DNA of 39,434 nucleotides, taken from positions 1 through 39,434 of the IMG/VR virus record IMGVR_UViG_3300027754_000208; one strand, 5' to 3'. This DNA is from a virus. Each line of letters starts with the position of its first letter. Positions within the stretch are counted from its first letter, which is position 1. Position numbers and translations under genes: made by a program. Of the stretch, positions 5,235 to 14,000 are shown piece after piece. The notes beneath the pieces are model-generated. The model ran no database searches, had not been told where the DNA came from, and saw nothing but the letters and a program-made list of their open reading frames with translations.

Positions 5235-5298
5235 CAGAACAATACAGACAAGGCAGACAATAGCGCACAGAAACGCACAGTCAGGGCAAAACGGACAC
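5235..5298 (+). repeat. helically phased short repeats (iteron-like)
   Basis: A 7-base motif of the form CRSACAR recurs at about one helical turn: CAGAACA (5235), CAGACAA (5245), CAGACAA (5254), CGCACAG (5264), CGCACAG (5274), then weaker CAGGGCA (5282) and CGGACAC (5292). Start-to-start distances are 10, 9, 10, 10, 8 and 10 bp, placing all copies on one face of the helix. Phased repeats next to A/T-rich DNA are typical of initiator or terminase binding arrays. The last two copies are poor matches. Confidence 0.5.
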
Positions 5299-5452
5299 CC
5301 CGTGTTGTTAATTTTTGGTGTGTTGTAGTCTATGTACCCGTTATAAATATATTTCCTAAAGTGAACCCCTGATCTAGTAAAACCGCAGGTCAGAGTATAG
5401 ACGGTATGTGATGTGCGTAACAATAATAAAATAAAATAACGGAAAGCGGGAA

Positions 5453-5480
5453 ATGACCTATTTTTCCTGCCTTATATACA
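5453..5480 (+). promoter_or_regulatory. candidate rightward promoter before the hairpin cluster
   Basis: ATGACC (5453-5458) and TATACA (5475-5480) with a 16-nt spacer. The -10 hexamer and spacing equal those of the leftward candidate. Transcription would start near 5487, at the first hairpin of the cluster, and run into the terminase gene. Each hexamer matches consensus at only four of six positions. Confidence 0.35.
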
Positions 5481-5759
5481 GTAGGGGCTGTAAGTTTGGA
5501 AAGCCCCGTCTACTATCTGGTTGGCCTCTTGCGAGGCCCCCTAGGGCTGAGCACTGACTTACCCCTCAGTCGCTGTGACTCCTTCGGGAGTCTACGGCAT
5601 TCCGCAGTCGCGGTTTTTAGTCGGGATAGTTCTATTAATAGTTCGCGCCTAGTAATCATCATCTTCCCTAGTAAAAGGAATCTTTGATTCCGCCTGGCAA
5701 TACCTTGCCTGGTATGAAATGGGCATTCCGCCCAAAAAATTTTTTCGGCGCTTCGCGCC
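5480..5759 (+). ncRNA. structured leader or non-coding RNA candidate (hairpin cluster)
   Basis: At least seven short-loop stems follow one another: AGTAG-GGGCT with AGCCC...CTACT (5480-5514), GGCCTC/GAGGCC (5523-5538), ACTGA/TCAGT (5554-5571), GACTCC-TTCG-GGAGTC with a UUCG tetraloop (5577-5592), CCGC/GCGG followed by TTTTT (5602-5618), GGAATC/GATTCC (5677-5691), ATACC/GGTAT (5700-5715), TGGGC/GCCCA (5720-5734) and GGCGC/GCGCC (5747-5759). An AAAAAATTTTTT palindrome lies at 5734-5745. Uniformly tight 3-5 nt loops on several stems suggest RNA rather than protein-binding sites. The strand is presumed from the downstream genes. I cannot assign it to a known RNA family. Confidence 0.5.
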
Positions 5760-5775
5760 TAATAGGAGATGACAC

Positions 5776-7635
5776 GTGGCAGATAATTCCGCCGACATTG
5801 CCAAAAGAATTATCCTTGGCTGTGTAGCAGAAGGTATGACTATCGAGCAGGCTTGCGCCTCAGCTGGTAAGTCTATGAAGACCTACGAGTACTACCGCAG
5901 AACCGACAAGGTATTCTCCGATAAAGTAGATCGTACTAGGTTAGGACTCAAAGACAAGTCCTTTGCCTCTGGTGACGTCCACGACATTTCCTTCTCTGAA
6001 TTTCGTAAGCGCTTCCTGCACTCCAAAACTTTTCCACATCAGCAAAATCTAATAGATGTAATTGAGGGACGCGAGCCTAGTTGGTTCCATCCTAGTATGA
6101 AGTGGGAAACAGGACTTGCAGATAACCGCATCCTGATTAACATCCCGCCTAACCACGCCAAGTCTATGACCGTAACGGTTGACTATGCCACGTGGCAGGT
6201 AGCTCGTAACCCTAACTTTAGAATCCTAATAGTATCCCAGACTCAGCGCCTAGCGGCAGACTTCTTGTACGCTATCAAGCAAAGACTGACTCATCCCCAG
6301 TATGAGGAACTCCAGCAAGCATACGCCGCAGGTGTTGGCTTTAACTCTAAGTCAGCTTCGTGGCAGGCAACCCGCATCACCTTTGGAGATGAGCTCCGTG
6401 AGTCTGGTGAAAAGGATCCAAACATTGAAGCCGTAGGTATCGGCGGTCAGATTTACGGCAAGCGTGCCGATATGATTATTGTAGACGATGCTGTAACACT
6501 AAGCAACGCTAATGACTTTGAACGTCAAATTAAATGGCTAACGCAGGACGTCCGTTCCCGCCTTAACCCAACAGGTAAGCTCATCATTATTGGAACCCGC
6601 GTGGCTTCCATTGACTTGTACCGCGAACTGCGTAACCCAGATAGATACCCAGGCGGTTTAGTACCTTGGAAGTATCTGGCTATGCCAGCACTGCTGCAGA
6701 CAGATGAAGACCCTGATAAATGGGAAACACTCTGGCCAGCATCCGATGCTCCCTTTGATGGGCAGCTAGATTCTGATAAGACACCAGAAGGACTCTACCC
6801 ACGTTGGAATGGTCGCAACTTATATAACGAGCGCCAGTCTATGGATGCCTCCACGTGGGCTTTGATTTACCAACAACAGGACATTTCAGATGACGCTATT
6901 TTTGACCCTGTATGTGTTCGTGGTTCGATTGACGGAATGCGTAAGGCAGGTGCATTAAATGCGGGCTATCCAGGCCATCCTAAAGACCTTAATGGATTCA
7001 CTTTCATTTGCGGCTTGGATCCTGCTATGGTCGGTGATACTGCCGTTGTTTGTTATGCAATTAATCGTCACGACCATAAGCGCTATATTGTGGATACTCA
7101 TAAAATTACTCGTCCTACTCCAGCGCAGATTAGGCAGCTTATATTTGACTGGACTGAAATCTATAAACCCTCAGAGTGGATTGTAGAAAAGAACGCTTTC
7201 CAGGCTTTCTTAACACAAGACGAAGGAATCCGTCAGCACTTAGCATCACGTGGCGTTCAACTTAAAGAACACCATACTGGTAACAATAAATGGGATGCTG
7301 GCTTCGGTGTGGCTTCTATGTCTACCTTGTTTGGAACAAAGCAAGCAGATGGTAAGCACCACAGAGATAACCTTATACACGTACCTTCAGATCAAACTGA
7401 GAACATCAAAGCCTTAATCGAACAACTTATTACGTGGTCTCCAACTACTAAGGGTAAGACTGACTTAGTAATGGCGCTCTGGTTCTGTGAAATCCGCGCA
7501 CGTGAGATGCTCAACTATGGTCAGTATCAACAAAACCATATGCGTAATCCGTTCCTATCTAGGGCCGAGAAACAAAAACGAGTAGTCGTCAACATTGACG
7601 AACTGATTGCAGCACAAGAGCGACACTTCGTCTAG
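5776..7635 (+). CDS. terL: terminase large subunit with N-terminal helix-turn-helix
   Basis: 619 residues from GTG 5776 (TAGGAG 7 nt upstream). ATP-driven motor and nuclease that packages phage DNA into the procapsid. The ATPase half has a degenerate Walker A, PPNHAKSM (124-131), Walker B MIIVDD (233-238) and the coupling motif IIGTR (271-275). The C-terminal RNase-H-like nuclease has CGLDPAMVGDT (Asp415), VEKNAFQ (Glu471) and a late Asp in KTDLVMALWF. Residues about 7-55 (IAKRIILGCVAEGMTIEQAC, then an aromatic YEYYRR) look like the DNA-binding helix-turn-helix of a small terminase subunit. No separate small subunit gene is seen nearby. First gene of the late operon. Confidence 0.92.
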   Translation: MADNSADIAKRIILGCVAEGMTIEQACASAGKSMKTYEYYRRTDKVFSDKVDRTRLGLKDKSFASGDVHDISFSEFRKRFLHSKTFPHQQNLIDVIEGREPSWFHPSMKWETGLADNRILINIPPNHAKSMTVTVDYATWQVARNPNFRILIVSQTQRLAADFLYAIKQRLTHPQYEELQQAYAAGVGFNSKSASWQATRITFGDELRESGEKDPNIEAVGIGGQIYGKRADMIIVDDAVTLSNANDFERQIKWLTQDVRSRLNPTGKLIIIGTRVASIDLYRELRNPDRYPGGLVPWKYLAMPALLQTDEDPDKWETLWPASDAPFDGQLDSDKTPEGLYPRWNGRNLYNERQSMDASTWALIYQQQDISDDAIFDPVCVRGSIDGMRKAGALNAGYPGHPKDLNGFTFICGLDPAMVGDTAVVCYAINRHDHKRYIVDTHKITRPTPAQIRQLIFDWTEIYKPSEWIVEKNAFQAFLTQDEGIRQHLASRGVQLKEHHTGNNKWDAGFGVASMSTLFGTKQADGKHHRDNLIHVPSDQTENIKALIEQLITWSPTTKGKTDLVMALWFCEIRAREMLNYGQYQQNHMRNPFLSRAEKQKRVVVNIDELIAAQERHFV

Positions 7636-7643
7636 GGAGACAA

Positions 7644-7766
7644 ATGAGCGTAGCAATGCCAATGCCGCCTGTTACACCAGGTCGCAAGGATAGAAATGTT
7701 ATTGTCAAAGTTGCTAAGAAGTCTATGATCAAAAAGGCTGCAACTAAAAAGAAGAGGAAAAAATAA
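7644..7766 (+). CDS. lysine-rich microprotein, 40 aa
   Basis: ATG 7644 follows TAGGGAGACAA after the terminase stop; TAA 7764-7766 overlaps the next ATG (TAATG). A Pro/Met-rich start (SVAMPMPPVTPGRKDR) is followed by a strongly basic end (KKAATKKKRKK). It could bind packaged DNA or the acidic scaffold. No family recognised. Confidence 0.55.
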   Translation: MSVAMPMPPVTPGRKDRNVIVKVAKKSMIKKAATKKKRKK

Positions 7767-7954
7767 TGGGACAAACAAGTTGGATTACTAACTCAGAAGG
7801 CGAAGAAGTCTACGTGGACAAAGGCGCTATCACAATGCCTACTCCATCAGTACAAGGTCGCAAACAGTATATGGAAGCAGAAGCTAAAGCATCTGCAGCA
7901 GACTTTGTTGAGTGGCCTACTATGGTCCAAGGTCAAACAGAACAGGGTATGTAA
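7766..7954 (+). CDS. hypothetical small protein, 62 aa
   Basis: Starts at the ATG overlapping the previous stop. Sequence: WITNSEGEEVYVDKGAITMP, then a helix (RKQYMEAEAKASAADFVEW) and TMVQGQTEQGM. It lies between terminase and portal, so a structural or assembly role is likely. Nothing more can be read. Confidence 0.6.
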   Translation: MGQTSWITNSEGEEVYVDKGAITMPTPSVQGRKQYMEAEAKASAADFVEWPTMVQGQTEQGM

Positions 7955-7956
7955 TT

Positions 7957-8424
7957 ATGTCATCAGCGAGCCGTATTGAAGGAATTGCTGGTGGTGGACG
8001 TGGTCCAGGTGGATACTCATATCGTGGCAGCGAATTAACTGCTGCAGAACGCCGTTCTATGGTTAAGCAAAACAAATCTGCAGAGTCTTTGAAAAATAAA
8101 GATCTTGATAAGATGGATAAAAACAAAGCTAACTATGCTAAACAAAAGCAAGCACGTGCTGACCAACTTGAAGGTTCTTACAAGGTTGGTAAGACAGAAG
8201 GTAAAGTAAAAGCAGCAGTGGCTGCAGTGCCTGTAATTGCAGCAACAGCAAAGATTGCATATAATGCTGGCAAGAAAAAAGGCTCACAAGATAATCACCA
8301 CGTAACAACTGTGCCACCAAAGAAAAACACTATGAATAAATCAGAGCGTGACTTTGAAGCAGGCCAGAAACTCAAGGCTAAAATTACAAAGAAAACTGGC
8401 GTTTATCCAAACACCGCTAATTAA
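7957..8424 (+). CDS. hypothetical basic structural or assembly protein, 155 aa
   Basis: ATG 7957 is chosen as it follows the previous stop by 2 nt; a start at 7912 would overlap that gene. A Gly-rich N-terminus (AGGGRGPGGYSYRG) is followed by a long Lys-rich coiled helix (KNKDLDKMDKNKANYAKQKQ), an Ala/Val-rich stretch at about 84-103 (KAAVAAVPVIAATAKIAYNA) that is hydrophobic enough to touch a membrane, then a basic tail. It lies between terminase and portal. It may be a minor virion or ejection protein; family not recognised. Confidence 0.6.
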   Translation: MSSASRIEGIAGGGRGPGGYSYRGSELTAAERRSMVKQNKSAESLKNKDLDKMDKNKANYAKQKQARADQLEGSYKVGKTEGKVKAAVAAVPVIAATAKIAYNAGKKKGSQDNHHVTTVPPKKNTMNKSERDFEAGQKLKAKITKKTGVYPNTAN

Positions 8425-8434
8425 GGATTAATAA

Positions 8435-10195
8435 TTGTTAAACATTAGAGAGATTACCGCAAAGGTTAATCGTATGCAGACCCGTTACGCAGCGCGTGAC
8501 GGACGTATGCGCGATGTCCTTTCTGTTCGCCAAGGCGACATATCAAAGGTCTATCCCTCTATGTTTTCTGAGGAGTATCCAAAGCCTCTGATTGCAAACC
8601 TTATTGACGTATCAGCTCGTGACTTAGCAGAAGCTATGGCACCACTGCCATCGTTTAACTGCTCAGCATCTAATATGGTCTCTGACGCTGCACGTCGTGC
8701 CGCTGATATGCGTGCTCGTGTTGCTAACTACTATATTGATGAGTCTGATGTTCAGATTCAGATGTACACAGGAGCTGACTGGTTTAATACTTACGGTCAG
8801 TTAATTGCAATGATTGACTTTGATTATGAGAATAACAACCCAATCATTAAGTTTGTTAATCCTTTTGGTGCATACCCAGAAGTAGATCGCTTTGGTCGTT
8901 GTATCTCATTGACTCAAATTGTTGGTATGGATGCTCAGACCCTAGCATCTATGTACCCAGAGTTTGCAGATCAGATTCTAAACAAAAACTCATTTACACC
9001 AGGCTCACCGTATCTATCTTTGATTCGTTATCACGACAAAGATCAAGACACAATTTATCTACCAGAGCGTAAAGATTTAATTCTATCTCGTACACCTAAC
9101 CCAATCGGTGAGTGTTTAGTACGTGTAGCGCAACGCTCATCTATTGATGGTGAGTCACGCGGTCAGTTTGATGACGTACTTGCAGTACAACTTGCTCGTG
9201 CTCGCTTTGCAGTATTGCAGATTCAAGCAGCTGAAAAGTCCATCCAAGCACCTATTGCTATTCCACAAGATGTACAAGAACTAGCACTCGGACCTGATGC
9301 AATTATGCGCTCTGCTAATCCACAAGGTATCCGCCGTGTTCCACTAGAATTACCAGCAGGTGTGTTCCAAGAGTCAAGCATCCTAGAACGTGAACTACGT
9401 ATGGGTGCTCGTTATCCTGAGTCTCGTTCAGGTCAAACAGATGCATCTGTTGTAACAGGTCGCGGTGTACAAGCGCTACAAGCAGGCTTTGATACACAGA
9501 TTAAAGCAGCCCAAGCACAGTTTGCTAAACTCTTTGTTGAAGTTATTGGCTTGTGCTTTAAGGTAGATGAAAAGATTTTTGGTAACAAGGTTAAGGAAAT
9601 TCGCGGCATTGATGACGGCACACCGTACTCAATGAAGTATGTTCCATCCAAGATTATCAATGGTGACTATACAGTAGATGTTCGCTACGGAATTATGTCT
9701 GGTATGGATCCAAACCGTGCAACTATTGCTTTGCTACAAATGCGTTCAGATAAACTCGTATCACGTGACTATGTCCGTCGTGAACTACCAGTTGAGATTA
9801 ACGTTTCACAAGAAGAACAAAAAGTTGATATTGAAGAAATGCGGGATGCACTACGTGTTGCCGTTGCACAATATGCACAGACTATTCCGTTGGTTGCTCA
9901 GCAAGGACAGGATCCATCACAGATTATTACCCGTATCGCCGAAGTAATTAAAGGCCGTCAAAAGGGTAAGCAAATCGAAACTATTGTGGAAGAGGCTTTT
10001 GCCCCAGAACCACAACCACAGGCACCAGCAATGGCGCCTGGGATGATGAATCCAGCAGCAGGTGCGGCCTCCGCTTCTGCCTCGCAGCCAATACAGTCAC
10101 AACCTGGCGGTATGGCCCCTGCTGCTGGTTCACCAGCTCCACAAGAAAAACCAGATATTGCATCATTGCTCGCCTCAATCGGCGGCGCGGCATAA
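8435..10195 (+). CDS. portal protein
   Basis: 586 residues from TTG 8435 (AAGGA 8 nt upstream; a later ATG at 8474 is the alternative). The portal forms the dodecameric ring through which DNA enters and leaves the capsid. Support: position directly after terminase, size, the mixed alpha/beta N-terminal part with FVNPFGAYPEVDRFGR, the central helix region (ASVVTGRGVQALQAGFDTQI) typical of portal stem and crown, and a Pro/Ala/Gln-rich flexible C-terminus (about 520-575). The match is to the general portal pattern rather than to one motif. Confidence 0.8.
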   Translation: MLNIREITAKVNRMQTRYAARDGRMRDVLSVRQGDISKVYPSMFSEEYPKPLIANLIDVSARDLAEAMAPLPSFNCSASNMVSDAARRAADMRARVANYYIDESDVQIQMYTGADWFNTYGQLIAMIDFDYENNNPIIKFVNPFGAYPEVDRFGRCISLTQIVGMDAQTLASMYPEFADQILNKNSFTPGSPYLSLIRYHDKDQDTIYLPERKDLILSRTPNPIGECLVRVAQRSSIDGESRGQFDDVLAVQLARARFAVLQIQAAEKSIQAPIAIPQDVQELALGPDAIMRSANPQGIRRVPLELPAGVFQESSILERELRMGARYPESRSGQTDASVVTGRGVQALQAGFDTQIKAAQAQFAKLFVEVIGLCFKVDEKIFGNKVKEIRGIDDGTPYSMKYVPSKIINGDYTVDVRYGIMSGMDPNRATIALLQMRSDKLVSRDYVRRELPVEINVSQEEQKVDIEEMRDALRVAVAQYAQTIPLVAQQGQDPSQIITRIAEVIKGRQKGKQIETIVEEAFAPEPQPQAPAMAPGMMNPAAGAASASASQPIQSQPGGMAPAAGSPAPQEKPDIASLLASIGGAA

Positions 10196-10212
10196 ATAAA
10201 GGGAGGTGAACA

Positions 10213-10353
10213 ATGAACAAAGGATCACAGGCCCCAGCGCCTATGTCAAAGCCAGTTGAGGGTAAGAAGGATGCTTCTAAGCCAGCAGGCGGAAAGACAT
10301 ACTTCGGAGTAACTCCAGCAGGACGTCCAGGTAAAAAAGTTAGCAAGGGTTAA
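10213..10353 (+). CDS. basic microprotein, 46 aa
   Basis: ATG 10213 has GGGAGGTGAACA upstream. Pro/Lys-rich: APAPMSKPVEGKKDASKPAG, then GKTYFGVTPAGRPGKKVSKG. It belongs to the family of small, low-complexity basic proteins scattered through this late operon. Role unknown; perhaps DNA- or scaffold-binding. Confidence 0.55.
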   Translation: MNKGSQAPAPMSKPVEGKKDASKPAGGKTYFGVTPAGRPGKKVSKG

Positions 10354-10377
10354 TTATTTTAGTGAGGTGGGCTGAAC

Positions 10378-10599
10378 GTGGATAATCGTAATGAAGTTCC
10401 GCGTTCAGTTCATCTTGCAGACTTCCTAGTAATACTTACTGGGTTCCTACATAACATTTCAAATAGCATTACAGCATTTACAGAAGAACTAATGGAACTA
10501 TCCATATACCACGCCACTCGTCAATCACGAGTAAGTAGAGTGTGGGAAGAATTTGCAAACGATTTAGAAAAGATACAGGAGGATACAGATGGCGCTTGA
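10378..10599 (+). CDS. hypothetical helical protein, 73 aa
   Basis: Starts at GTG 10378 with GTGAGGTGGG upstream. Largely helical: HLADFLVILTGFLHNISNSI, then TAFTEELMELSIYHATRQ and an acidic C-terminus. The first helix is hydrophobic and may be membrane- or core-associated. It overlaps the next gene by 11 nt. Family not recognised. Confidence 0.6.
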   Translation: MDNRNEVPRSVHLADFLVILTGFLHNISNSITAFTEELMELSIYHATRQSRVSRVWEEFANDLEKIQEDTDGA

Positions 10600-11008
10600 A
10601 GATGCCAAGAACCCATTAAAGGGTGTATCAGGTCCTGGTAAGTACGCAAAGCGTACAGATAGAATCCCAGCCAATTCATACGGGGATCAAACAGAATTAG
10701 CACAGATTGCATCTGGTGCTCCTATTGCAAAGACTCCTGATACTAAGGGTATGCCAATGGGTCAAGTAGAAGCCGCTGCAGCAAATGCTGCACCACAGAC
10801 TCCAGTAACACCATTGTTTGCACCATCACAACGTCCAGAAGAACCAATTACACAAGGTGCTCCAATAGGACCAGGTGCTGGACCAGAAGCATTAATAATG
10901 AAAAAATCTACAGATAAACTCTCAGATGCTTTAGCACAGATGCTTCCTTATGATACAACTGGTGAAATTGGAATCTTGTATCAGCAGGCATTATCGCGAG
11001 GTATGTAG
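10589..11008 (+). CDS. hypothetical virion-associated protein, 139 aa
   Basis: ATG 10589 follows AGGAGGATACAG. Low-complexity Ala/Pro/Gln-rich middle (GQVEAAAANAAPQTPVTPLF), then GPGAGPEALIMKKSTDKLSD and a C-terminal helix ending ILYQQALSRGM. The stop overlaps the GTG of the giant gene downstream, so the two are probably made in proportion. It may chaperone or accompany the internal virion protein. Unrecognised. Confidence 0.6.
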   Translation: MALEDAKNPLKGVSGPGKYAKRTDRIPANSYGDQTELAQIASGAPIAKTPDTKGMPMGQVEAAAANAAPQTPVTPLFAPSQRPEEPITQGAPIGPGAGPEALIMKKSTDKLSDALAQMLPYDTTGEIGILYQQALSRGM

Positions 11009-14000
11009 TGGCTGGTTCAAATATTAGAGCTGCCGCAGTTCAAGCGCAATTAAACCCAGAGCAAAAAGCAAAAGTAGATGACCTATCTAAATTACTTGAT
11101 ACTCATCGTGCTTTATTAAACTTGCCTTCTGCACAAGCACAACAAAAGTTTCAACAACTTCCACAAGGTCAACAAGATGGTCTTACAACAATGTTTGCCG
11201 ATGACGGCAAAACACAAAAGACTGGTTGGTTTGATACAGTCAAGCATTACTATAATCCAGTATTTGGATTTGGTAAAGCAGCTATTGCAGGTTTAACTGA
11301 AGTTGGCGATCTTATGACTCGCCTTTACCGTACCTCTGAAGTTGCTAGAACACAAGCAGATACCTTGCCTAAAGGTGGTCTAACAGGCATCAAGGCTGCT
11401 TGGGATATTGCAAATGACAAAGGCGAATTAGTACTAGACCCTAAGCGTATTGAAGACGCAAAACAAAAGTATACTCCTGACCGTATATCTGTTGCAATTA
11501 AAGCAGACCAAGGTATGACGTTAGATGAGATTCAGGCAACTGGTACTCCAGCAGAACAAAAGATTGCAGCAGATGCTGCACAAAATAAAGATAACCTTTT
11601 TCAAAGTGCTATTGATGCAGTAAAAGCAGCCAAGTATTCTCCTGGTCGCCAAGTTGCTAATATGCTTCTTCCAGAAAGCCTAGAAGGTTCAGGACCTTTA
11701 TACAAAGGAATCTCTGGCACAGTAGATACTGCTTATCGCGTTTTTGCAGATCCAACACTTGCATTAGGTAAAGCCAAAAAAGCCTATGATGCTGCTAACT
11801 ATGCAATGTTTAAGATTGCTGGCAACGCACAAAACGTAGATAAAGTATTTACCAATCCACGTGTGGTTCAATTCTTTGATACATACGGTGCTCAACTAGA
11901 CGAACTAGGTAAGGCCCGTAAAGGTAAAGACATTCTTAAAGCAACAGAAGCAGCAACTATGCTTCGTCGTATTGCTCCAGAGTTTGGTCCATCAGCGATT
12001 GATGAATTTATTAAAGCTGGTGTAAAGAATGCTGAAACAGCAAAGAACTATCTTGCCAATCACGCAGACGTTAAAGCCATTATTGGTGGTCAAGCAGCAC
12101 GTGTGACTCCATTGATTCCACGCCTTGATATGTCTCGTCAAATTCGTATTAGCGCTTTAACTGCTGGCGATAAAATTCTTAACATTGACAAAGTTGGTCA
12201 AAAGTTAGTGAGCGCTTTATATGGAATTGCTCCTGCTTATGATGATATTAACGCAGGTCTTGTATCAGGTTCAGACCGAGCAGCAATACTTGAAGGTAGA
12301 GTTGGAAAACTCAAAGGACCTACTGGAGTTATTCGTTTTACAACTAACCAGATTCAAGGTCGCCTAGATCGTTTTGCTGCTAAGTTTACAACTATTCCAT
12401 ATTTTCCAAATGGATTCTTTGATGTCGCTTCTCCTAACGCAAGCGACCAGATTTACCGTATCTCACGTTTAACCAATAGCCGTTATCACAGCAAGATTAT
12501 TGCTGAAGCATTTGCTGCTGGTACTGAAGGTCAAAAAAAACAAATCTTCAAAGGTTTATGGAATACCGTAGCTGAAGTACGTGGCGTACCTAAGTCACAA
12601 GCTGGTATGACATATATGGAAGAGTTCGCAGGACGTGGACTTGAAAAGAAATATGCTGCAGACATTGTTGTAGATGGAGTTAACAAGGGAAACCCTGCAA
12701 ACTTTGGTGGACAACAAGTAGCGTTATTTCCATACCAGTTGTCATCTGGTATTGCAGTTCCATCTATTGTAGATCTTGACCGACTATCAGCACGTGCTGG
12801 TCTTATCGGTTGGGTTATGGGTCTATCTCACCAAAAGTGGGTTGAGAAGATGACTTCTCTATGGACTATTGGAACTCTTGCGGGTCCTCGCTTTGCGCTT
12901 CGTAACGCAACAGAAGATCTTATGGTTCACCTTGCTATTGGTGATTCACCTTGGGGAATTGTCAAAGGTCGTTTACTTTCATCTCGTCTGCGCCTAGCAC
13001 GTGGTGGTACAGGCGGAGAAAGTATTGGCAAGGTTCTTAAAAACCAAGCAACACTTAATATGGAATCAGGTGAACTGGGAGTAATCCAGAAACTTGTTCG
13101 TCGCAAAGAACTCGCAGCCTACAAAGCAAAAATTGAAGCAGCAAAAAACGTAGATGAAGTACGTTCTATTATGGCTGAAGCAGTAATGCACAATAGCCTA
13201 GGATATAAAGTAGATCCAGAAGGCGCTAAATATATTGCTGAGTTTGCCAAGTATGGCAACCTTGATAACCTTCTTGCAGATATTTCAGAAGGTGGTAAGA
13301 ACGCTTATAGCGGTGGCGACAAGTTTGTTTCTGCTGCTAACGATGTTGCAAAATACGGCAAGATGGAACCTATTGAAATCAATGGGGCTAAGTATGTTCA
13401 AGCAACTGGAGAAAAGGCATTTACAAATTTCAATCCAGTAGCAAGCGAACAAGCTCGTATGTCTTGGCTTATTCAACTAGGTATTACATCTAACGATGCT
13501 CTTGCTAAGATTGCAGTCAAGAATCTTGAAAATGAAGAAGTAGCACTTCGTGAGATGGCTACATACCTTTCAAAATTACCTAATGCAGAACTCAAGCGTT
13601 TTGAGTTATACTCAGAAGGTCTTGGTGGAAACGTTAATATCCACGCTAAAAAAGCATTTGATGCTGTTAAGAATCTTTACTCAAAACAAAATGGTGAAGT
13701 AAATAAAGACCTTCTTGCTAAGGTACGTAAAGTAGATAAAGATGGTAATGTAGTTGTATCTACAAAAGATCTATCTCTTGAAGATTTACCAACTTCTCAA
13801 GATGTAGCGCTTACACCAATGTATATTTCAGGTCCAACTCTTGTACCTGTTGCTGAAAGCGGTAACTTTGCAGCAAGCCTAACGGATCGTGCGTGGGATG
13901 CTATGGGTGAGGCTAATGCTCGATTCTCACGTGAACCTATTGTTCTTAATGAACTCATTAGATACCGCAAGGAAATGGCTGAATCAGGCTACGAACAGCA

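Larger units (their letters stand above)
4919..5775. other. 857-nt gene-free divergent control region
   Basis: No credible gene on either strand. It separates the leftward small-gene operon from the rightward late operon. It contains, left to right: a leftward promoter candidate, a 10-base T tract (5006-5015), a 13-bp element shared with the region before 31208, nested hairpins (5041-5166), a helically phased repeat series (about 5235-5298), A/T-rich tracts (5301-5360, 5420-5445), a rightward promoter candidate, and a dense run of short-loop hairpins (5480-5759) reaching the terminase ribosome site. An origin, a packaging site, or a structured leader or non-coding RNA would each fit. Confidence 0.8.

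Noticed and set aside
5181-5423. An 80-codon cysteine-rich minus-strand frame in the control region
   Set aside because: It crosses the phased repeats and the A/T-rich tract, has no ribosome site, and its cysteine richness comes from the repeat bases read in reverse. I could not support it as a gene.
5496-5687. Plus-strand frame of 63 codons inside the hairpin cluster
   Set aside because: It covers several stem-loops and has no ribosome site; RNA structure explains the sequence better.
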